From Cichorium intybus (Eukaryota; Streptophyta; Magnoliopsida; Asterales; Asteraceae): a stretch of 64,000 nt of DNA. A program made the position numbers and the translations under genes. Below the pieces are notes generated by a model. It made no database searches, was not told the origin of the DNA, and saw nothing but the letters and a program-made list of their open reading frames with translations. The stretch spans positions 65,487,382 through 65,551,381 of the forward strand of contig CM042016.1 of NCBI GenBank assembly GCA_023525715.1, in the 5' to 3' direction. Below, in pieces: positions 1 to 12,207 of this stretch. The stretch's first letter is position 1; each line of letters begins with the position of its first letter.

Positions 1-53
1 ACACACACATATATACATATATATATATGTATATATATATATAATTCCATAAT

Positions 54-123
<70 letters not shown>

Positions 124-130
124 TACATAC

Positions 131-190
<60 letters not shown>
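1..190. repeat. AT dinucleotide microsatellite
   Basis: Nearly pure (AT)n run with a few interruptions. It lies inside the copia LTR, at the place where the D LTRs also carry (AT)n runs of variable length. Confidence 0.95.
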
Positions 191-195
<5 letters not shown>

Positions 196-458
196 ATCAT
201 TTTTCAAATAAATGACACAAATATATAACTCTCAAAATTAATTCATCTTATATGAATCAACTATTGAAACAATTATTATTTGATTAAATATAAATTCTTC
301 AAAATTAAATCGCAAGCAGATTATCATTTTATTATGATTCATAATCTAATGTCAAAATGATATAATTGGTGTCAAACTTGTTATTGGTGTGACCCTATAG
401 GATCATGTGTTATTAGTAATATCATTTTATGATCATCCTTGGGCATACAGAACTAACA
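1..458 (-). mobile_element. Partial Ty1-copia LTR, same family as element D
   Basis: Read on the minus strand from 458 leftwards, this matches the start of the D LTR (TGTTAGTT, then the conserved stretch with the CCTATAGGGTCACACC core) and then enters the AT microsatellite typical of that LTR. No polypurine tract borders the TGTTAG end, so this is either the 5' LTR of a minus-strand element running off the window or a solo LTR. The flank at 459 continues the older copia remnant, which fits an insertion into that remnant. Confidence 0.8.
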
Positions 459-2937
459 GTATGGCCATCGGACGATGACATAACATGAGAGTTCTGGTCC
501 TCTGAATCAGAAGGTGATGTAGAACGTCAAAAGAAAAATGATTACTTCATGGTAAGCAACACTCCATTAGGGCACAACATCGTTGAACACGTACGTGACA
601 TGATATTTGGTAATAATTTTAATTTATCGGCATGCAAGCCTTTCTTAGAAAAAATAACTACTGACCTTTCTGAACCCTTAATGTCTTATCGAATTGCTGT
701 AGATGCCGAAGAACTAGCAAAAAAGGAGTTATTCCACCTGAGAGATAAGTTTGAGAGAAAGAAGACCAAAATAGAAACCTTAGAACGTGATGTTGTGTTA
801 GAAAAGGAAGTTAGAATAGTGGCTGAAAACACTGGCTTTTTGTATGTGAATCAATGAGATATTTTAATGAAAGATAATGTGTTTTTAAATTCAAAAATTG
901 ATAGTCTTCATGTTTCTCTATCTAGCATTCAAAAGGAACAACATGCAACAAAGAATTTTCTAAATCCTTTGTCAAATAGACTTGAGTATGGTAAAAAACC
1001 TCAAACTCCTTTGGAGGATCTTCGAAAAGATCATGCTTCATATATGGGTCAAATTCCTTATTTCGAATACAATGATCGTCCTGCATCTCCACCAGATTTA
1101 CAAAACCAACCAATCTTTCAGTAATTTCAAAAAAAAAATTCATTTACCCATGGTCTTTCCAGAACTTGAAAATGATGTTTTTCAAACTCTTCCTCTAGAA
1201 GGAACTCTTGAGAAAGTTGAATTCAAGCCTTTAACAGTTTTTGTTCCCTCATTGCTAAATTATTGCCAAGTATCTTGTGCGAACCAAGTGAAAATTGTTT
1301 GACAGAATCAAAGGAAGAAAATATGTTTTGCTGGGCTTCAACTAATGTTGATGATGATGAAGTGATGGATGAAATAATTTTCATGGAACAAAGTCCCATG
1401 AAACTTGCTTCATCCGAAGTCACACCATCAATAGTCAAGTTGACTAATGATGAGCCAAGAATTCCATATTTCAAAAAGATTATTGTGACCTACCTTTCAT
1501 CAAGATGAAATCAAGAAAATATAATTTCTGTCTCAAAGGATGAAACATGTTTAATTGCAGTTAAAAACAACACAAAGTTAGAAAATATTCCTTCTGCCAC
1601 CATAGAAACTGTAAACAATGTAGTAGGAGAATGTTCTTATTCTAATCATGTTGAGACTGAAATGTCCATCAAATTGTATCAAAGAAAAGGTAAAGTCAAT
1701 GTTAAGTTAAAGCTCAACTGTAGTGACTTAGACAGTCCAAAAGAAGTGGCTAGAAAAGTTGTAGCCAAGAAAATTAAGAATAAGATTGTTGCTAAGGTTA
1801 TTCAGGAAAATAGACCTAGTGTTCCCAGTCACAAAGGACCTAGGTACAATCAAAAGAATAAATCAAATACTAACACCCCTACTTTTCCATTCATAGAGAG
1901 ATCCAATCGTCAAAATCAATAAAAAGGCTATCATGGACCAAGATCCTCAAGAACTGAGAGCCGTCCAGTCCCTGGACAGCCGGAGGGAGCAGACAAACTC
2001 AGAAACAACTCCAACTTGTCCTAATGATGTTAAAACTGACATTATCAAAGAATCAAATCATTCAGAGAATAAACCTCGTACGAAGTCCATCTGGGTACCT
2101 CGGACGAACTTAACTCCCATTGCTGACACTAAATCATTTCCACGTTCAAACACGAAAAAGTTAAGACTTTGGATAAATGAAAAGAATCTTACATTTTATT
2201 TTTACAACGCTGATGAATGGAAACCTAAGAATAATTCGAAGAAATTAGCCAAAGTTGTTCAAAGTCAAAGTAAAAAAGAAAAAACCAAATGCTCGAAGAA
2301 TTTACTGCTTCGGTCGAAGTAACCTTTGGGAATGTAAATGCTAATGCTTTATTCCAAAAACCTAGCCCCAAGAAAGTGTGGGTGCCAAAACTAACCCTCT
2401 AATCTCTTACTGGCATTATGCATGGAGTAGCAGGAATGAGACTGGTTACTGGATTGTGCTTGCTCCAAGCACATGACGGGCAGATTGGAATATCTGCGAG
2501 ATTACAAACCTTCAAAAAAGGGATGCTTTGTTACTTTTGGGAATGATTCGAACGGGATTGTAAAAGGATATGGAGTCATCACAATTAGACTATTCTCTAT
2601 AAGAAAAGTTGCCTTTGTTGTTGGGTTAAAAGTTAAAACACAACCTCATCAGTGTTGACATGCTTTGTGATGTTGAATTCCGTGTGAAATTTGAAAAACT
2701 TCATAGTTATGTTCTTACTGATGATCGAAAAACTTGCCTAATTACCTCTGGACGAAATGGAAATATGTTACTCATACAAATTGAGTTAATGGTTGGGAAA
2801 CCGCAACTATCTTTGTTGTCCTAAGTCGTTCCTTATGTAAGATGGTTATGGCATCGTCCTTTTGCACACTTAAACTTCAAATACATCAACAATATGGTAA
2901 CCAGAGAGTTGGTGCGAGGCCTATCATTGCTAAAGTT
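459..2937 (+). pseudogene. Decayed Ty1-copia polyprotein (element I): gag to pre-integrase region
   Basis: A string of short plus-strand reading pieces broken by stops and frameshifts (about 549-847, 867-1122, 1662-1919, 1933-2319, 2473-2655). The first pieces are charged and coiled-coil-like (KKTKIETLERD). Later pieces are Lys/Ser-rich and contain KKVWVPKL. The piece near 2473 reads TGRLEYLRDYK followed by VTFGNDSNGIVKGYG, the stretch that follows the protease site in many plant copia polyproteins. The D-S-G protease motif expected just upstream, around 2455-2470, is missing, apparently through a small deletion. Near 2850 a pre-integrase segment (FAHLNFKYINNMVTREL) is recognisable. The remnant ends where LTR H begins. 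Clearly non-functional; copia assignment is from motif recognition. Confidence 0.75.
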
Positions 2938-3560
2938 TGTTGGGTCATGATTTATGTTGGTTTAATCTTTACATTTTAGGGGCTTTTATTGAAAATATAG
3001 AAAGTTAAAGGGCTGTTTGGGGTTTTCGGCCATGCACCGAAAACCTGGTGTTCTCGGTCACTGTAGCACCGAAAACTCCTGGGTTTTTGGTTGACCCTTG
3101 ACCAAAATCGAGGGTTGTCGGTTGGACTGGGCTACCGGTTTTCGACAGGCCTGATCCGTGTGGGTTAGATTTTAGCGGTTTGTATAAAAGGCTGTTGCGG
3201 CCGATTTTGTCAGTGTTGGTCGATTAGGAGCTCTAGAGAGAGGTTATTCTGTTCATCGATCATATAGCTTAGGTACTAGTCGGTTTATCAAATATTCGAG
3301 TGCATTGACGTTTATAGTGAGTGTTCTTGTTTGTTCTTTAATGTTCTTGGGTGTGAATCATTAGAGGGATTTTGGTTTGGATCCTTACATCCAAACAAAG
3401 GTATGAATTCATAATTCATCTTGATGCTATTGCTATGAACATATGATCTTGATTATGAACTTGATGATTATAGAGTGGATAATTTGTTTGGTCTATTGGG
3501 TTTAATTTGTTTTGTCTTCCGCTACATGAATGTTCTTGTTATTCTGTTCAAATTCCAACA
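2938..3560 (+). mobile_element. 5' LTR of copia element H
   Basis: A 623-bp segment bounded by TGTTGG and CCAACA, followed directly by a PBS-like sequence, so it is a 5' LTR on the plus strand. A TATA box (TATAAAAG, 3183-3190) lies about mid-LTR, as expected for the U3/R boundary. The LTR interrupts element I. No second LTR of this family is seen in the window, because H itself is cut at 4380 by element A. Confidence 0.75.
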
Positions 3561-3574
3561 GTTGTATCAGAACC
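3561..3574 (+). other. Primer binding site of H (degenerate)
   Basis: GTTGTATCAGAACC directly follows the LTR end. It resembles the initiator-Met-tRNA-type site (TGGTATCAGAGC) seen in D, F and G, with substitutions. Confidence 0.65.
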
Positions 3575-4380
<806 letters not shown>

Positions 4381-6615
4381 TGTAACGCCCCAAAATTTGT
4401 CCATTTTTTTTAAACATAATAACATTAAAAACACAATGGTGCTATCACTTAAACATGGTTGTTATACTTCATGTCTATAAGACATCAATATCAAAAATAA
4501 AGTTCAACCAAACATTTCGTTTACAAGTTTACAACCACGGGCGTTACGAATTTATATAAAAACAAACCATAGCAAGCAGAGAAGGATTAAACCATAACAT
4601 CAAAAGATGAGAGCTATGCTTAGCTCCACTCCATCTAGTCTTCCCAAAACGTATCTGGCACTTCATATGGTTATCCTACTCTTGCGAACTTGGACCTGGG
4701 ACACATGGCATGAAACATAAAATACGTAAGACAAAAATGTCTCGTGAGCTACATGGGTTTTAGATTCAAAATATTTAAAACATAATATATATTGTTTCCA
4801 AAGCCCTTGTAACCAAATCATATCATATCTCTTTTTGAAAACTTTTAAAAACTTAACATATATCGTTTTCAAAGCCTTTGATAATAAACTGTCATCATAA
4901 AATTTTCTTTATTCAAACTTGACTGGCATTCATTCGGGTCCGGATTTTTATACTTGGGGGCCTTAATCACCTTTGGTGATACCTCAAGTCTATACTGAAA
5001 TGGTAAGAACGTAATCAAACCATCTCAGCATCGTATCACATGCTTTGACTGGTATCTCCACATGTTTTATTTTTATACTTAGGATAATCACACGTAGTGG
5101 TTTTCCCAAATCTATACTGAGATGGAAAGAACAAGATCAGTCTATCCTAGCATCTTGTGTTTTAGGACATCTACTTCGCGAAGGGGAAGGTACCACCCCA
5201 GTAGACTCCTCTATATTCCGTTACGGGTATATCATGGCCCGGGCAAAAGTGGGTAACATACTAACTTGCATTGCTGCATTCATTCATATTTCAAATACCA
5301 GTCATAAAAGAAAACATAATAAGATTTGACATCAGATGACTTGCTGAAATCACATTAAGGCTAGTGCCAAACCAATCTTTTCAAATTTCAATTCAATTTG
5401 ATGTCAAATCACACTTTCTAAAGCATGTTAGCTTAATTCCAAAACTTGCTTTCAAACCATTAAAACTTTGTGCCAAAATACAATTTTCAAATCACTTGGG
5501 CTTAATGCCAAAAATGCTTTTCAAATAACTTTCAAATCGTTATGGCTTGATTGCCAAAACATGCTTTCAAATCATAGTATGAGACTTTAAAATAATCATG
5601 TCATAGGTAAATAAATTTGCATAACATCTCATACTCAAAAATCACATAAACTACAAAAACATTTTGCCATGTACCCCAAAGAGGGAAAATGCCACATGTA
5701 CTCACCTCGGTCAGCTAGTCTTTGCCTTTACTTGCTTCTGCGCACTCCTTAGCTTCTATATTAATAATATAGAAGATTAGTATTATATTCACATATTAAC
5801 ATACTAAACAAATCTAATTCATATAACTCTTTTCTAACTAGTTCAAACTTATCGAGCTCAATATATGTGTAATCAAATTTTCAACTTTGAACATGGTGTG
5901 TTCTTTACACACTCTTGATCTAGGAGATTGCAATTCCATCGTGCCAATTCCATTCCATCATTAATCAATTACAATGTTTAACATCCATGTGTATTGAAAC
6001 TTTATTTCATCTATTCTAGCAATTACCAGCTCAAAACAGAAAATATTGACAAAACGCATAATAAGTGATAGATAATCCATGATTCTTCATCTAGTTACCC
6101 TTTTTGCTAACATGCATGTAAAAATCCAACCAAAATGTTCAAATCTCAAGTCTCATAAGTGTTTTTGAGCTCATACCAACAAACGAAATCAAAACCCTTG
6201 GTTATTATCAACATGCATGATCAAATTTTCGGAATAAACATCTAGGGTTTGAAAATAAGTTATTTCCCTCTTTCAATTTCTGTCCTAAGTTTAAAATTTC
6301 TGAAATTGAAGTAACACAATCATGAGAATGGACAAAGAACAAGTTTTCCTTGCTCACCCCAAGTTACTGCCGGCCGTGGAGCTCGTTTCGCCGGAGGAAT
6401 CGCGCCAGCAGCGGCGTCTTCTTCGAGTTTGGCTCGTGGTCGTCGGTTTGCTGCAACAGGGCAGCCCTCCCTCTCTCACCCACGTGCTCGATCTGCTGCT
6501 TGCTGCTACCTTTCCTTTCTCTCGATCTATGGTTCATGCACACACACAGTCGAGGTGTGTGTGTATGTGGGATTTTTGCTTCTCGATCTCTCCTTTCTTT
6601 CTTTCTGGTTTGAAT

Positions 6616-8463
6616 TGTAACATCCCAAAATTTTAGGGTAAAATTAAAAAAAATTTTAAACGAACACTTCAATATAAGAAAAGCCACTTAATTAATTTTC
6701 ATAAAATTCCATAAATTATAAGTTTAATGAAAACACCCCAGGATTAACAGAAGTTAACGAAAAGACAATATAGCGGAATATTAATTCAAAAACAGTCCTC
6801 CAATGAAGCAGCACAGTGTATACACGTCACGCCTTGCCATCCATGGTACCTGATGTACCTGAAACAGTAGTTTATATAGGGAAAGGGTAAGCACGGAGCT
6901 TAGTGAGTTCCTTAAAATACCATACGATCCATCACATAACATACAACACATCATAACCATTCATATGTCTGTGAGACTCGCGGGCTATCCCTGTTCTGCT
7001 GAAGACTCACGGGCAGTTCCCGTTCTGTCTTATTGCTCGCAGGCTTTTCCCGTTCCGTCTAATGACTCGCAGGCTATTCCCGTTCCGCCTATTGGCTCGC
7101 AGGTTATCCCGTTCCGTCTAATGACTCGCAGGCTATTCCCGTTCCGCCTATTGGCTCGCGGGCTATCCCGTTCCGTCCACAAACAATCATTATCATAGCA
7201 ATAATTCATACAGTTATCATAACATGTAAGATCACCTTAGTCTAACATATCTTCCTTCCTACGCATGCAATAACACCTATAGTATAGTGAGAAGACTCAC
7301 CTGATTATAGTTGACTATTTCGTTTATCTTTCTCGGCTTTGTATTTCCTTCAACTTTAACTGTTAACATAATAAGAAATCTATCATTTCTTAATCCTTAA
7401 CTATATTGTAGTCGTATCATTAAACCCTTCAGTAATTCCAATATGATACTCCATGATTTATCAAGTAAAGAACAGCCAGGTAGAAGATTAGATGGGGTGG
7501 CAGGATCCTTTCAGCATTTTAGCCTTTCGGAAAATCCAACAACCAGATCCCAAGTAATCGGCCTAGTCACCGTCCTCGTAAGTAAATCAATCGGTATTAT
7601 TTTCGGAATTACGAATTGTTATAATAACGACATTTTAAGGTTTTTGTTTACTATTGTTAGAAATGATTATAATATAACATATGTTATACTTATTAAATAT
7701 TCTACTTCTTAACACAAAAACTATTTTACAATACCTAATTAAGCTATAGAAAAGTTTGTAGTTACCTTATGACCAGTCGTCGGAACCTATAACTTCTTCG
7801 CTAGGCTTTTGAGCTTCCTTCCACTCACTTCTTACACTCTAGTGCTTAGAAACCTCTATATATTGGATTGAGATTTGTTGGTGTGGTTTATGAGATGTTT
7901 TGGGGGGTATTTATACTTGAATTCTTGAATAAAAAATGGCATGACACTTTTGACAAAAGATTTTAATAATATAATTTTGTTGAAATTAAAGGCCTTCTAG
8001 AATCAGTCTGTTCAAGACTGGTTTAGCCGATCTGAAACCCATTAAATTCACGTTTTTATTTGATATTCAGAAAATTCATCTCAATACCTTTTCAGGGATG
8101 TATTTTACGTATTTATACGATTTTTCTATGATTTATTATGAATTGTTTAAAACAAACTATCTAATCTGTCAATTCCGAACTAATCAGTAAAGATTGCATT
8201 TTTTACCATAGATAATGTCATTTTCAAGCTTACTATTATTTTTGGTAATTGTACTAGACTCAATTTTTAAACTTTTTGCACTGGTTTGAGGTCCAAATGA
8301 TTTTTCTAGAATTAATTATGATTTTTCTAAAAACGACACAAAATGCTGATTTTCATATGAAATTGTAACTAAAGTTTTTCTTAGCTTTATAACTACCAAT
8401 GATCTTATAATTCCTAACACTCTTATTTTAAGTATATGTTATAATCAGGATACGGGTCTTACA
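6616..8463 (-). mobile_element. Left (3') LTR of element C
   Basis: 1,848 bp, TGTAACATCCC to GGGTCTTACA. It is followed by the polypurine tract (AGTCTCCCCCACTTA on the plus strand). It includes GC-rich tandem repeats at 6966-7180. The 89-codon ORF inside it is repeated in the other LTR and looks like chance. Confidence 0.92.
6966..7180. repeat. GC-rich tandem repeats in the left LTR of C
   Basis: About seven units of roughly 27-33 bp, each built on GACTCGC(A/G)GGCTATTCCCG or a close variant followed by TTCCG. The same array occurs at 12558-12772 in the right LTR. Confidence 0.85.
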
Positions 8464-8478
8464 AGTCTCCCCCACTTA
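8464..8478 (-). other. Polypurine tract of element C
   Basis: On the minus strand TAAGTGGGGGAGACT, directly next to the 3' LTR. This is the usual primer site for plus-strand synthesis. Confidence 0.85.
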
Positions 8479-8971
8479 TTTGGATTTCGTCCCGAAATCC
8501 GCATTCTCGAACGCCTCTATGTATTTCCCATCGAATCCTTGTGTCCTTAAAAAAACCTCCTCGTCTTATTGCCGAAACTTTACAAGATTTAATTATCTTT
8601 CCCTTTCAACATTCACATACATCTGTAATAATGCTTAAGGTCCTATTATTCTCATTCACTCCATACTTTTTTTCTTCTAATTACTCTAGATGTACAAGAA
8701 AAAACTCTAACTGTTTCTCACAGTCCCACACATCGACTTGACCGGCTACTATCTACAGTACATAGTTAGTACTTTCATACTTAACCTTGCAATACCTAAT
8801 TTTAACACTATTTCGTATTTATATGAATTCGTCATATTTCAACACACATTTGTCTCAATTCAACATTTCTTTTAAATACTTTTTGGCTAAATAAGTCTAT
8901 TTTTGTAGAATCTCCAAATATTTCTGTTTCACAGAAATATAAAATTTACATCATCTTTTGTAAGTATTTTA

Positions 8972-9007
<36 letters not shown>

Positions 9008-9236
9008 TTTTTTTGGAGTACCGAACACTCTTTAAAATATTTCCATTATATGGAGACATAAAATTTTGTTTTATTTCAAAAGTCTCTTTATTATCTCGTT
9101 CTCACCAGAGTCAAGCAGGGAATTTTGAAAAAATGTCACTTGGGGTAGTGAAAAGTCGCATCTACTGTAGTTAGTTTGAATTTCGTGAGGTGTCCTTTCA
9201 GTTCCGTGTGTCCTTTCGGTTCCAGCTGCAAGATAC
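8479..9236. other. Non-coding internal sequence of C upstream of the RKD gene
   Basis: No credible ORF. It begins with GGATTTCGTCCCGAAATCC, the stretch that also follows the polypurine tract in element E, so the retroelement part is short here. It contains a TTA trinucleotide run (about 8966-9003). Two copies of TGTCCTTTC(A/G)GTTCC (9191-9222) lie just before the TATA box and could be promoter elements of the gene. Confidence 0.6.
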
Positions 9237-9244
9237 TATATATA
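9237..9244 (+). promoter_or_regulatory. TATA box of the RKD gene
   Basis: TATATATA about 85-92 bp before the ATG at 9329, giving a plausible 5' UTR of around 60 nt. The box is plus-strand, opposite to the element's own transcription, so the gene appears to keep its own promoter. Confidence 0.55.
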
Positions 9245-9328
9245 CAGGTATGTAGTATCATTCATTTTTAGTCTCATCCTCCTTATCACTAGTTTGTTCG
9301 TAAACGAACTCATATTTAAAGTCGAGTC

Positions 9329-10668
9329 ATGGAAAACAGATCTTCAATGGGCGATCTGTCGAACCCTGGACCTGGTTTTCCGCAAGGAGAGGGTACTTCA
9401 TACCAAGCATTCTTAATAGAGTTCGGTGACTCTAACATTCTAGACATCTATCATCCATACTTCGATTACCTTTCTAATGTTTTGTTTGATTTTGAATTAT
9501 GGTACAGTCTTCCAGATATACTACCAATAGAGCAACTCCACGATGAGCCGGAAAATTTTCCCGAGTTGAACATTAACTCAGATGATCTGGTGCATGCATC
9601 TGACTTTGCACTTGACTTTGCACTTGATCAGACTCCATGCCTTCTACCAGGTTAAATTCTTTTGAATGATCCATTTATAAGTATTCTATTTTGTTTTATC
9701 ATTTGACATGTGTTATTTATAGACCCATTTGTGGATGGTCTAACTAAGTATAATCCATTCATCGACGTACCCTCAATGAGCAGTGAGATCATCCCCATGA
9801 ATCAAGGATTCATGGCTGACATTCAAAATGACAATCAATTACAGACGATTGATAACATCAATATTGATATGAATCCCGAGTTTGGGGTTGGTTTTCAATA
9901 CCAAAATCACCTTCAGGTGATTCAAAGGAACCTAGAAGGATTTCAAAATCCTGGTATTTTAGTTGAAAACCAACAATTATTACCGATAGAAACCACTGGC
10001 TTTAATGAATCAATGTCCATCTTTGGGTCAGAAAATCAGGATCATGTTCAAATGATCCAGAATGATAACAATACAATTAGATTTGAACCTTCTGGTTCAG
10101 AAAACGTAGCAGGTGGCAGTGGAAGAGGTTTCAGGCACTTATTAAGTAGGGAAATAATAGCTGAACACTTCAGCGAACCAATTGAGAAAGCTGCGAAGGA
10201 ACTCAACATTGGAACGACACAATTAAAAAAACGTTGTAGAGAATTAGGTATCAATCATTGGCCCCAACGACAACTTACGAGTTTGCAAACCCTTATTGAT
10301 CGTGCTGAGGTAAAGAACTACATTTTTTTTAATTCCTTTATATCATAAGGTTGAAATTACTAAAGTTATTTGTGCCACAGGAATTTGGTAATGAATTTAT
10401 CGAGGCAACCGAATTATCGGGAGATTTAATACCCAACCTAAAAAGAGAAAAAGAAGCGATAATTGAAGGGTCACAACCGGGTCTAACAGACGGCACAAAG
10501 AAGCTAATACAAGCTGCTCATAAGGTTGTATTTAGGAAAAGAAAAATTCAGGAAAAGGGGGAAACTTCATCAAGAACTCATACACAGCAGCAATCTCCGC
10601 CATCTAATTCTGGTATGAGTAGTATTAACCCTGGTTTACTCGAGTCTTCGAGTGAGGAGAATTTTTGA
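9329..10668 (+). CDS. RWP-RK domain (RKD-type) transcription factor, three exons, retroelement cargo
   Basis: Exons 9329-9650, 9723-10309 and 10381-10668. The two short introns (72 and 71 bp) have GT...AG borders (CAG|GTTAAA...TATAG and GAG|GTAAAG...CACAG). Phases match, giving 398 codons with no internal stop. The N-terminal half is acidic and Asp/Asn/Gln-rich, as in RKD activation regions. Residues about 248-303 form the RWP-RK DNA-binding domain: LSREIIAEHF, then KKRCRELGINHWPQRQL. In plants RKD proteins are nuclear regulators linked to egg-cell and early-embryo identity. Oddly, the signature reads H-W-P...R-Q, with the first Arg changed to His and the final Lys to Gln (residues 286-291). 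The C-terminus is Lys/Arg- then Ser-rich. It lies inside element C, antisense to it. Family assignment is strong; expression and activity are unknown. Confidence 0.87.
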
Positions 10669-12192
10669 GGCTTTGTAGGTTAGTAGTTCTGTAAACTTTT
10701 CTTAATGTATTAATAATAAGTTGTAGTAATGAATTAAATATATAGACGTGTTACAATAATTTTAATAATTTCATCGATTCAATATAATATTCCTGTTGTT
10801 CCCTTAATTTTGTATTCCTCCCCCCACTTGGACTAAAGTCCAACTCTGTTTATTCGATTTATAATTTTTTTTACAAGCCCTTACTCTCGAACAAAAACCA
10901 AGCCCACTCTGCTCAGCCAACAACTTGCATCAGGGGCAAACACCATCTCAATAAACATGTTTCGATAATGTAAAGACGTTTACATCAACCACCATATGTT
11001 ACTCATCCGCTTGCGACCCTAGTCAACACCTCTATCGTCAGTTACCTCAATCACGAGCGAGTGATCCAGACTCTCAACCCACATGACCTGATCAATCACT
11101 CAAGCAAGATCAATACAAGGGTAGGTAGCCCCACTATTACACAGCATGACTCAAAAATACCCGCTATCATCTCAGGCGCCGCTTGCACCTCTTTGACCGT
11201 GAGTTGGAAAACTCACCCTTGCATCCTCTAGTCCCTGTCTGAACTTGTGTGCCCATTAGTTGCATGAAAAATAGCTACCACAATAGCACTTTGACACTCT
11301 CCCTTTCAACAGTCTTTAAGCTCAGTAATCAACTTAAGCATGATCGGTCCAACCAAACTGGTATGATTACATCTTAATTGTTCCTACTGAACCTCACAAT
11401 CAACATTCAACAATCGAATGGATAAAGGTTTACCACGTTACACTAGCATTTAAGTCAACTATGCTAGACACTCACATACTCAGCTCCTTGGATCCTTCGT
11501 GACGAACTCCCGACTCGAACGCGGATCCTGTGCTTTCGATAGTAGGAGCTCTACTACTACCTTCCACACCTATCCATGTCCGTTCCAAGACCCGTCTCGA
11601 AATATCCAATTCGCTTCTCACCGATAATTTTAACACATATGCCCTTATAAGGCATATGTCAACCCTTCTAGGAATACTTGGAATCCCACCCCCACCCTGC
11701 TATTCTAACTAAGACGGAACTTCCTCCAGTGATGACAGGTTGTTTCGCGAAAGTAGTTGTATACAATATCGAACTAAACAGTCTTTCAAATAAGAGAATC
11801 TTCCCTAAGGCAACAACCAAACAAGGAACATGCAATAAGGTCAACTCACACATTCTATGACTATTCAGTCCATATTGTATACAACTTAGTGGAAATCTCT
11901 AAACAACCTATCGGCACTAGCATACAGTTCTATTAGCAAATAGCAGATAATAATACAACAATGTGTGATCTTTACCAGGCATTTCAGCAAACATATACCA
12001 TATGTTTTTTTTAACATCCATAATATTAAATACTTAACCCTTTTCTCATACTGGCGTCGGCTGGCGGTACACACTGTGTCTTCAGTTCACCCATTATAAA
12101 ACATCTTTCTTTCGTAAAAATGTTTTAAGAAAACTCTTAAGCCTCAACTTGAGTCCAGAACTCACTAAGTGAGCCTGATTCTCTCAAGCTGT
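10669..12192. other. Non-coding internal sequence of C downstream of the RKD gene
   Basis: AT-rich 3' flank of the gene up to about 10810, with AATAATAA and similar near-upstream polyadenylation-like words around 10710. At about 10819-10834 lies CCTCCCCCCACTTGGA, which resembles a second, internal polypurine tract and may mark the edge of the captured segment. The rest has no ORF with recognisable gag or pol similarity on either strand and probably corresponds to the retroelement 5' leader. Confidence 0.6.
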
Positions 12193-12207
12193 GCTCTGAT
12201 ACCAACT
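12193..12207 (-). other. Primer binding site of element C
   Basis: Plus-strand GCTCTGATACCAAC, i.e. minus-strand GTTGGTATCAGAGC, adjoining the right LTR. This is the initiator-Met-tRNA type, and it fixes the direction of the element as minus. Confidence 0.88.

Noticed and set aside
5045..5329. 94-codon ORF
   Set aside because: Within the A LTR, no start context or domain; the LTR2 copy is not preserved as an ORF.
6322..6687. Overlapping ORFs of up to 107 codons on both strands, repeated at 45326-45646
   Set aside because: They lie in a GC-rich patch of the A LTR, occur in all frames at once, differ in reading between the two LTR copies, and resemble no protein family.
7443..7712. 89-codon ORF, repeated at 13035-13304
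   Set aside because: It is inside the C LTRs; the copies only look conserved because the LTRs are about 99% identical. No recognisable domain.
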